Assembly: GCA_024277855.1 (NCBI GenBank)
Contig: JAJRUJ010000068.1
Location: 1-64,000 of the forward strand
DNA from: Candidatus Zixiibacteriota bacterium
GTDB lineage: Bacteria; Zixibacteria; MSB-5A5; WJJR01; JAJRUJ01
Length of the DNA stretch: 64,000 nt
Direction of reading: 5' to 3'
A model generated the notes under the pieces. That model saw nothing but the letters and a program-made list of their open reading frames with translations. It was not told the origin of the DNA and did not search any database. Each line of letters opens with the position of its first letter. Position 1 is the first letter of the stretch. Shown one piece after another: positions 28,328-35,986 of this stretch. Made by a program: the position numbers and the translations under genes.

Positions 28328-30118
28328 TTACCGCGGCGAGCAGTGATCGGCAGCGGCTTTGTCTATGGCTGACCAGGCATCCTTAAGATCCGCTTCGATC
28401 ATATCCAGCACCCCGGCCCCACACTCACCGGGGCCTAAGCCATCGAGTGAGAATTCTTCGTTTTTGCCCCAGTCGATATAGTAATCACGGTCTTCTTCAT
28501 ACGCCGGGATGCAAGAGTGTCTTGCCAGGATCGATGTTGCGATTGATTTGCCTTGCTCGGCCAGGAATCGGTAGAGATCATCGTGCTCCCCGATACTTTG
28601 CTCCACCCGGTCAAAGAATTCCCGAAGGAAATTGACGACATTCTTTGCCGGAATTATCCCCACGGCTTCGGCCAGTCTGGTCTTTTCTATCCCCTTTCTT
28701 CCGCCGAGAAATAGTTTGTAGTACGGTGCCCGGTGATTATCAATTTGCCGGGCCATTCCGCAGAGCGAGACCATGCCGACCGGATGCTGCCCGCAGGAAT
28801 TGGGACAGCCGTTCAACTTTAGTTGCAGTTTCCCGAAAATTTTCTTGCCGACCATTTCTTTTTGCAGCGAAGTCTCGATGATCTCGGCCAACCCCGGAGA
28901 ATTACAGAGGCCAAGGTTACACGTCAATGCCCCCTTACAGGCCACCACGTCCATTGCCGTTTCGGGGTATAAAAAATCATCCAGGATCTCTTTCAACTTT
29001 ACGAAAAGTCGATAGGTGTCTTTATTCCGGACGCCGGTGATTATCAGGTTCTGGTTCTGGGTTGTGCCGAATGAAATGTTTTCAAAATCTTCAACTAACG
29101 CGGCAATTGCGGAGAGTTTTTCCGACGAGATATCGCCTCGTGGAATGCGCAAATCTATACTGCTCAATCCTCTCTGCCGCTGGGGCTTGACATTATATTG
29201 CAGGAAGTCCTGAAATTGTTCGTCAGCAACTATTGGAATTTTCCCCTCGGTGTCAGACATCGAACGGAACTGGATTTGCCGCAGCGTTATGTCCGTATCG
29301 CGTTTCAGGCGGGTGAATTCCTGCACATAAAGTTCTCTGAATTTTGCCATACCCATATCTTCGATTAAAAAACGTAATCGATTGTGATGTTTGTTTCGTC
29401 TGTCCCCGGTATGGCAATAGACATTATTCATCGCGGAAACACAGTATCCGAGATCCTCTTCCGGGAGGAATTCGGTTAGCGATTGTCCAATCCGGCTATG
29501 CGCGCCCAGACCCCCGCCGACAAACACGGCGAATCCCTTTTTCTTGTCTTGATACTTTGCCTGGAACCCGGCATCATTCACCAGGCATCCCGCGCAATCA
29601 TGTGCGCAACCGGAAAACGAAATCTTAAATTTGCGCGGCAGATTAAAAGACGACTCTTGCTGTAGAAGATATTCCGTGAGGCCGACCGCATACCCCCGCA
29701 CATCAAAAACCTCGTCGGGGCATATCCCGGAACGGGGACAGGCCACGACGTTTCTTATTGTGTTTCCTCCGCCACCCCTGGGGCTGAGATCATAATCTTT
29801 CAAGTATTCTATTACCTTCGCCGTATCCGTCAGTTTTACATTGTGAATTTGAATATCCTGTCTTGTGGTAATATGTAAACTTGCCTTACCGTATTTTGAC
29901 GCCACCTCGGCCAAGGCGTGTAATTGCGACGATGTAATCGCTCCCACCGGTATCCTCACCCTGGTCATAAAAACCTTGCCGCCACGGTGCGAATATATTC
30001 CCCAGGGGACCCGTATGCCCCTAAAACGGGAGGGAGTAAGCCTTTCCCGCCGGACGTCGGACAAAGAATGTCTGTATTCGTCGATACTCTGTTTTACTTT
30101 CTCAGGAAGTCTAAACAT
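28328..30118 (-). CDS. Ferredoxin-type nitrite/sulfite reductase (siroheme, 4Fe-4S)
   Basis: RQDIQIHN, NVVACPRSGICPDE, KISFSGCAHDCAGCLVNDAGF, CKGALTCNLGLCNS, KLNGCPNSCGQHPVGMVSLCG. Confidence 0.9.
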   Translation of the reverse strand: MFRLPEKVKQSIDEYRHSLSDVRRERLTPSRFRGIRVPWGIYSHRGGKVFMTRVRIPVGAITSSQLHALAEVASKYGKASLHITTRQDIQIHNVKLTDTAKVIEYLKDYDLSPRGGGGNTIRNVVACPRSGICPDEVFDVRGYAVGLTEYLLQQESSFNLPRKFKISFSGCAHDCAGCLVNDAGFQAKYQDKKKGFAVFVGGGLGAHSRIGQSLTEFLPEEDLGYCVSAMNNVYCHTGDRRNKHHNRLRFLIEDMGMAKFRELYVQEFTRLKRDTDITLRQIQFRSMSDTEGKIPIVADEQFQDFLQYNVKPQRQRGLSSIDLRIPRGDISSEKLSAIAALVEDFENISFGTTQNQNLIITGVRNKDTYRLFVKLKEILDDFLYPETAMDVVACKGALTCNLGLCNSPGLAEIIETSLQKEMVGKKIFGKLQLKLNGCPNSCGQHPVGMVSLCGMARQIDNHRAPYYKLFLGGRKGIEKTRLAEAVGIIPAKNVVNFLREFFDRVEQSIGEHDDLYRFLAEQGKSIATSILARHSCIPAYEEDRDYYIDWGKNEEFSLDGLGPGECGAGVLDMIEADLKDAWSAIDKAAADHCSPR

Positions 30119-30154
30119 ATTCCATCCCAGAATTGATTGGATGACCGGGGGATT

Positions 30155-31291
30155 TTACGCTGCGAAATATTGTTCCATCGAGAGATACCGTTCGCCGGAA
30201 TCCTGCAGCATCACGACCAGCTTTTTCCCTTTACCCAGTAGTTTGGCCACCTGCAGTGCGGCATGCGTAGCGGCGCCGGCGGAAATCCCAACAAATAATC
30301 CTTCCTCTTTGGCCAACCGGCGCGATGTTTTGTATGCGTCGGAATCATCAACCTGGATTATTTCATCAATCACCCCAAGATCCAGAACCTGTGGTACAAA
30401 ACCTGCGCCGATACCTTGAATCCTGTGGGGGCCGGGCTTATGACCCGACAGGACAGCGCTCGCCTTCGGCTCCACGGCAATAATCTTGATTTCCGAATCG
30501 GCTTCTTTTAATATCTGCCCCACGCCCGTGATCGTTCCCCCCGTACCGACTCCGGCAATAAAGGCGTCAATATTTCCCTCTGTCGTCGCCAGGATTTCCT
30601 TGACGGTGGTTTGGCGGTGTATTTCCGGGTTTGCCGCATTCTTGAATTGCTGGGGGATGAAACTGTCGGGAATTTTTTGGGCGAGTTCTTCGGCCTTGCG
30701 GATCGCACCCAACATTCCGTCGATGCCCGGCGTGAGGATAACCTCAGCACCGTGCGCTTTGAGAATGAAAACTCTCTCCGGACTCATCGTTTCCGGCATC
30801 GCGAGAATGCACCGATAGCCTTTGACACAGCAGACTACTGCCAACCCTATCCCGGTATTGCCGCTTGTCGGTTCAATAACGGTCGACCCGGGCTTAAGAA
30901 TTCCCTTTTTCTCGGCATCTTCAATCATCGAAAGACAGATTCTGTCCTTGACGCTGCCGCCGGGATTGTAGGATTCAAGTTTCGCAATGATTTCAGCCAT
31001 GTCCGGTTCGACAAGCTTATTAAGTCTTACCATCGGCGTATTGCCGATCAGCTCCAGGACACTATCGGCTACTTTTCCGTTGTGTTGTCCCCCACCCATA
31101 TAAAAGACAAATTCTACCCGGTCTTCCGCTTTGAGCAAGATTCCGGGATATCTGTCGCGTTGAATAATTTCATCATTGAGTTCCACTGTAACGACTTCCG
31201 GCCGAATATTCCGGGCCGTCAACAACTGTGAAATACTCGTTTCCGCGTTGATCTGCTCTTTTTCCCCGTTTACTGTAATCGTTATTTCCAT
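30155..31291 (-). CDS. ThiS-like sulfur carrier fused to cysteine synthase (CysK-like)
   Basis: Residues 1-70 ThiS-like ending EFVFYMGGG; then VADSVLELIGNTPMVRLNKL, NPGGSVKDRICLSMIEDAE, EPTSGNTGIGLA, GTGGTITGVG. Confidence 0.92.
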   Translation of the reverse strand: MEITITVNGEKEQINAETSISQLLTARNIRPEVVTVELNDEIIQRDRYPGILLKAEDRVEFVFYMGGGQHNGKVADSVLELIGNTPMVRLNKLVEPDMAEIIAKLESYNPGGSVKDRICLSMIEDAEKKGILKPGSTVIEPTSGNTGIGLAVVCCVKGYRCILAMPETMSPERVFILKAHGAEVILTPGIDGMLGAIRKAEELAQKIPDSFIPQQFKNAANPEIHRQTTVKEILATTEGNIDAFIAGVGTGGTITGVGQILKEADSEIKIIAVEPKASAVLSGHKPGPHRIQGIGAGFVPQVLDLGVIDEIIQVDDSDAYKTSRRLAKEEGLFVGISAGAATHAALQVAKLLGKGKKLVVMLQDSGERYLSMEQYFAA

Positions 31292-31356
31292 TGTTTCTCC
31301 TCTGCAGATCTTAACGTGCCGTACTTGATCATTTGTTACACCGCGACGAAAAGGTT

Positions 31357-31818
31357 CTATCCACCGGTCACGTCTGAATCATCGTTAATTCGGCATTGCT
31401 CATGTCGACCGTCTGACCTGCGGGCAATAATTACGTGTTCTTCCTCAATATTACCTTCAATGATTCTATAAGACCTTATTCTTGGCTTACTGTTTGCCAA
31501 CAATGAAACGATGACATACGAGACGCTGGAGTCGTGGGCCATCGCCACGTCATGGACCGATGGATATGCGGCGGTTGCCGGGTGCGAGTGATAAATTGCC
31601 ACCGGCTGCAGGCGACGATTGCGAATATCCCTGATGACCTTGAATTGTTGTTTTGGTTCCATGAAGAACGTCGTCGGGCTCTGTTTTATATTGGTCATCC
31701 GATACACCATCGCGACCCGCTTACCCCGACCCGCCAGGAGCCCACAGGCTTCGTTGGGCGATTCTGCTTTCGCATGTTCCCACAACGCGTTGGCATGCTG
31801 TTCGGCCAAATAGAGCAA
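31357..31818 (-). CDS. JAMM/MPN+ (M67) metallopeptidase, Mec-like
   Basis: NEACGLLAG and exact H-S-H-x7-S-x2-D (HSHPATAAYPSVHD). Confidence 0.92.
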   Translation of the reverse strand: MLYLAEQHANALWEHAKAESPNEACGLLAGRGKRVAMVYRMTNIKQSPTTFFMEPKQQFKVIRDIRNRRLQPVAIYHSHPATAAYPSVHDVAMAHDSSVSYVIVSLLANSKPRIRSYRIIEGNIEEEHVIIARRSDGRHEQCRINDDSDVTGG

Positions 31819-31901
31819 GCTTTCCTCCTATAAGTGTGACTGAAATCGCGATTGCCGCAAAGGGCAAGATTCACCTTCGGACTACCGGCGAGGCAAAAGG
31901 C

Positions 31902-32627
31902 CTAGATCCCATCACCATCCAAATTTATTTTTAATGGACGCGTGTGGATTCCACATTCACCGCCGCACTTGCTTGTGCCGATCCACCGGCCGGCGCGTTC
32001 ATCCCCCGTAGTTGAAATCCTGGTGCATGGCGCACAACCTAAAGACCGAAACCCCTGAGCATAAAGCGGATTTACTCGCACCTTGTTTATCGCCAAATAT
32101 TGCCAAACTTCTCTTTCATTCCAGATCAAGATAGGATTGAGCTTGATGAGGTCTCGATCGCGTTCCTCAACCTCCAGGAAATCTGTCCGGGTTCGTCCCT
32201 CGGTACAACGTAAACCGGTAACCCAACACTTGACCTCCATCTCTTCGATAGCCCGCCGTGTAGGTCGAACCTTCAGGATATCACAACATCTGTCCGGATC
32301 GGTGGCGTATAATTGCTTCGGTATCTTCGCATCGTTTTGGAAAACCTGAAGCTCGGGGTATTCGTCGACGGTATCATGCATGAAAGCAACGGTTTCTTTC
32401 GGTTTAAACCGTGTCGTGACAACGAATCCCGAGATCTTAGGAGCCACTTTTTTGGCCATATCCCATACACAAACCGAGTCCTTGCCCAGACTATTGGCGA
32501 CCACCAACCCGGCACCGTATTCCTTGTATGCTTCACCGATCAGGGTCAGTGCGCGATCGACTTTTTGTTTGAAATTTAAGTGATCGACGAGGTATTTCGG
32601 ATCATCGCCATTTTCCATCAAATTCAT
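31902..32627 (-). CDS. cysH: APS/PAPS reductase, Fe-S cysteine type
   Basis: ANSLGKDSVCVWDMA PP-loop-like, RCCDILKVRP, LGCAPCTR (paired Cys), ECGIHTR catalytic motif. Confidence 0.9.
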   Translation of the reverse strand: MNLMENGDDPKYLVDHLNFKQKVDRALTLIGEAYKEYGAGLVVANSLGKDSVCVWDMAKKVAPKISGFVVTTRFKPKETVAFMHDTVDEYPELQVFQNDAKIPKQLYATDPDRCCDILKVRPTRRAIEEMEVKCWVTGLRCTEGRTRTDFLEVEERDRDLIKLNPILIWNEREVWQYLAINKVRVNPLYAQGFRSLGCAPCTRISTTGDERAGRWIGTSKCGGECGIHTRPLKINLDGDGI

Positions 32628-32683
32628 CGAGCATATCTCCCGGTTTATGCTGCCAAAGGGACTCCGCCGCTTGGGGAAATGAC

Positions 32684-33106
32684 CTATATTTGATAGACCA
32701 TGGCTTGCCGTGAAGCTTTCGCCTTGTTCAGAATATCCTCGAAAGTAACTCGATCCAATACCGTTGCCATCGCATTCTCAACTTCCCGCCAGATTTCGGC
32801 AAGCGGGGATTCTTGATTTGTCGGGGAATTCGCCACCGGCAAGAGCGGACCGCCAATCTCCCTGAGCGCTTTACCCAGGTTGATTTTGCCTGGCGATTCG
32901 GCCAGGCGGTACCCACCGTCTTTTCCCCGGATGCTCTCGACAAGTTTCATCCGCTTAAGCTGAATGAGAATCTGGACTAAATACCGCATCGGAATATCCT
33001 GTTCCTCGGAGATTGTCTGGAGGCGAATAGGTTCCTGACTCGGCTAACGCCATGACAGCCCGATTAGAGCTCGGCAGGCATATTCACATCGTGCGGAAAT
33101 CCTCAT
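32684..33106 (-). pseudogene. Disrupted Rrf2-family transcriptional regulator
   Basis: Reading from ATG at 33106: MRISARCEYACRALIGLSWR* then in the same frame PSQEPIRLQTISEEQDIPMRYLVQILIQLKRMKLVESIRGKDGGYRL...; the missing MALAESG segment is in another frame at the TAG (33044-33046). Confidence 0.75.
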
Positions 33107-33245
33107 TTTTGCCCCTCCCGTTCAATGTTTATTATCCTTATCAACTAAGTAAAGTATATAACATTTGATGCTTTCTGTCAAGTAAAAATCGATAAGTTGT
33201 GGGGCCGTCAATACTTACGCGTGAATTCGTCTACGTAAGGTTCGT

Positions 33246-35414
33246 TCAGTTCCGCATCCGTAATAGTCGCAGGCCGTTAAACACCACCAGCAGGGTCGCG
33301 CCGGTGTCAGCAGCGATAGCCATCCATAGCGAAGCCAAGCCCAGCAAAGTCAGGATAATGAACAGCAGTTTAAGACCAAGGGCAAAGGCGATGTTCTGTT
33401 TGATAATGCGGAGTGTTCGTCGCGAGTGCCGGATCAACCAGGGCAACTTGCTTAGATCGTCACTCATCAGCGCGATGTCCGCAGTCTCCAGGGCGGCGTC
33501 GGTGCCCATGGCCCCCATCGCGATGCCGAAGGTTGCGGCGGCCATCGCCGGTGCATCGTTGACGCCATCGCCGACCATTGCCACATAACGGTACTTCCGG
33601 ACCAGGGCTCCAATGGCTTCGACTTTATCCTCCGGCAAGAGTTCACAGCGGAATTCGTCTACACCAGCGGCTTCGGCAATCACGCGAGCGGTACCCTCAT
33701 TGTCGCCGGTGAGCATGATGACTACCTCTACACCGGAATCCTTGATCTTCCGAACAATTGTGGACATGTCGGCACGCAGCTCATCGGCGATACTGATCAG
33801 CCCACAGACATGACTGTCGTTGCCGATCGCGACCACGGTATGACCGGCATTCTCCAGTTCCAGCGCCCGGACATGGACTTCTTCCGTTTCCTGGCCTTTC
33901 TCGTGCATGAACCGATGGTTGCCGATCCAGAAAGTCCGTCCGTCGATCGTGGCCTCAGCTCCCTTGCCCTTAATGGCTTGGAAGTTTTCTGCGGACGGAA
34001 TGGAGACACTTTGTTCCTTCACTTTCCGCAGGATGGCGCGGGCGAGGGGATGTTCGCTGCTGGTCTCCAGGGCGGCGGCTCTTTCCAGGAGTTCGGTTTC
34101 ACTGTGGTCGTTGAGTGGTACAGTCCGTTGCACCTCGGGGCGGCCATAGGTGAGTGTGCCGGTTTTATCCACGGCCAGTGCCCTGAGTCGGCTTACTGCT
34201 TCGAGATATACGCCGCCCTTAATCAACACGCCTTGGCGCGCCGCCGCCGTCAGAGCCGAGACAATGCTCACCGGCGTGGAGATTACCAACGCACAGGGAC
34301 AGGCGATGACCAGAATCACCAAACCTCGATAGATCCATTCGGACCAATTCAGGCCCATCAGTAGCGGGGGCAGCACGGCAATACCGAGTGCCAGGACCAT
34401 CATGATCGGCGTGTAGAAGGTAGCAAAGCGGTCCACCCACTGTTCACTATGTGCCCGTCGGGACTGGGCCTGTTCAACCATATGAATGATGCGGGCCAGC
34501 GTAGTATCGCCCGCTGGTCGGGTGGCTTTGAACTCCACCGCACCATCCTCGTTGATGGTTCCGGCGTAGACTTCGTCGCCGGGATCTTTGGTCACGGGCA
34601 TCGACTCCCCGGTGATGGGGGCTTGGTTAATGGTGGATGTGCCTTTGGCGACGACTCCGTCCAGGGGAATGCGCTCACCCGGGCGGACGAGTACTGTCGC
34701 ACCGACCGGTATATCCTCAACCGACACTTCCTGGATATCGCCCTCGACGGTTTGATAGCGGGCTGTCGGCGGTGAAAGGTCCAATAACTTCCCGATCGCC
34801 CGCCGGGCACGGTCCACGCTCCAGTGCTCAAGCAGGAGCGAAACGGCAAAGAGAAAAGCAACTGTTGCCGCTTCGAACCACTCACCGATGGCCATGGCTC
34901 CGATTACTGCCACGGTCATCAGGAAATTCATGTCGGGTCGAAGGCGGCGAATGGACCGTAACGCCGGGGGGATGACATACCAGGCCCCGGTGATAGTCGA
35001 CATCATGTAGAGAAGCAAAGAAACCAGCGGGAAGACGTGCTTTTGGCCATGGCCGCCGGCGAAGGTGTCCATGAAACTGCCCTGATGAATGATCCAGTGA
35101 GAGAGGAACCCGCTCAACAGCAAAACGCCGCTTAGGCAGGCCATGATCAGTCGTCCGTGACGTGACCAGAATGAAACGGGCTCTTCCTGCAGGCGGCTGG
35201 CCCACGGCGTGGCCTTCATGCCGGTCGCATCAACCGCATTGACCATACGTCCGGGTTCAACGACCTGGGGGTCGTACTCCACGGTCATGCGGGCATTGAT
35301 AACATCAAATTCAAGATCCCGAATGCCCGGCAGGCCGCCGACTTCCCGCCGGAGGATCACAATCTCCTCGGAACAATCCAGCCCCTGCACTTTGAAGTCA
35401 ACTCTTTTCAGCAT
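33246..35414 (-). CDS. Heavy-metal P-type ATPase, Zn/Cd/Co type
   Basis: N-terminal HMA-like VQGLDCSEEIVILRREV, IACPCALVISTPVS, DKTGTLTYGRPEV, GDGVNDAPAMA. Confidence 0.92.
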   Translation of the reverse strand: MLKRVDFKVQGLDCSEEIVILRREVGGLPGIRDLEFDVINARMTVEYDPQVVEPGRMVNAVDATGMKATPWASRLQEEPVSFWSRHGRLIMACLSGVLLLSGFLSHWIIHQGSFMDTFAGGHGQKHVFPLVSLLLYMMSTITGAWYVIPPALRSIRRLRPDMNFLMTVAVIGAMAIGEWFEAATVAFLFAVSLLLEHWSVDRARRAIGKLLDLSPPTARYQTVEGDIQEVSVEDIPVGATVLVRPGERIPLDGVVAKGTSTINQAPITGESMPVTKDPGDEVYAGTINEDGAVEFKATRPAGDTTLARIIHMVEQAQSRRAHSEQWVDRFATFYTPIMMVLALGIAVLPPLLMGLNWSEWIYRGLVILVIACPCALVISTPVSIVSALTAAARQGVLIKGGVYLEAVSRLRALAVDKTGTLTYGRPEVQRTVPLNDHSETELLERAAALETSSEHPLARAILRKVKEQSVSIPSAENFQAIKGKGAEATIDGRTFWIGNHRFMHEKGQETEEVHVRALELENAGHTVVAIGNDSHVCGLISIADELRADMSTIVRKIKDSGVEVVIMLTGDNEGTARVIAEAAGVDEFRCELLPEDKVEAIGALVRKYRYVAMVGDGVNDAPAMAAATFGIAMGAMGTDAALETADIALMSDDLSKLPWLIRHSRRTLRIIKQNIAFALGLKLLFIILTLLGLASLWMAIAADTGATLLVVFNGLRLLRMRN

Positions 35415-35589
35415 TCATCTCCATTCTCTTGATCGCCGATGCTATTTAGCTTTTGCAGAGAGATTTGTCAATTCGTATGTCTGTTCTCCACTGAGCGGGG
35501 ATACTGTTATCCTGCGGCCCCGGATGTGACCTGGCCGTTATACAAGCCGACTCGAAAAACGGGTCGAATTTGTTGTCGGGACAGATTTG

Positions 35590-35626
35590 AAAAAAAGCGG
35601 GGGTGGTGAAGCAAGGCACCACCCCC
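35590..35626 (-). terminator. Rho-independent terminator for the minus-strand unit ending at 35651
   Basis: Perfect 10-bp stem GGGGGTGGTG (35599-35608)/CACCACCCCC (35617-35626), 8-nt loop; on the minus strand followed by GC then seven T. Confidence 0.88.
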
Positions 35627-35650
35627 TGTTGTTGAAAGCCGGTCTTGGTT

Positions 35651-35986
35651 CTACCGGGCCAGGACCATTTTTTTCGTTTGCGCGTAGTCGTTGACTACGA
35701 GACGGTAGAAATAGACGCCGCTCGACACATCCCGACCGTCGGAATCTTTAGAGTCCCAGGTCACCCGATGCTGTCCCTCAGATAAAACATCATGGGCCAG
35801 CGTCGCCACCAACTCACCAAGGACGTCATAGACCTCCAGCCTGGCCTCACCCGGTTCAGGCAGATAGAACCGGATTTCGGTCGAGGGATTAAATGGGTTG
35901 GGGTAGTTCTGGTCTAACTCGTACCCGGTTGGCATCGTTTCCTCGTGAGATGTTTTATACGCGATTTGCATGATGTCTACCGACAT
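35651..35986 (-). CDS. Stand-alone YPNPFN C-terminal sorting domain, translationally coupled (TAATG) to the upstream secreted protein
   Basis: LDQNYPNPFNPSTEIRFYLPEPGEARLEVYDVLGELV...SGVYFYRLVVNDYAQTKKMVLAR; ATG overlaps the upstream TAA. Confidence 0.75.
   Translation of the reverse strand: MSVDIMQIAYKTSHEETMPTGYELDQNYPNPFNPSTEIRFYLPEPGEARLEVYDVLGELVATLAHDVLSEGQHRVTWDSKDSDGRDVSSGVYFYRLVVNDYAQTKKMVLAR

Noticed and set aside
33215-33240. CTTACG...CGTAAG inverted repeat downstream of the Zn/Cd ATPase
   Set aside because: Only 6 bp with a 14-nt loop and no T-tract; too weak to call a terminator or operator.
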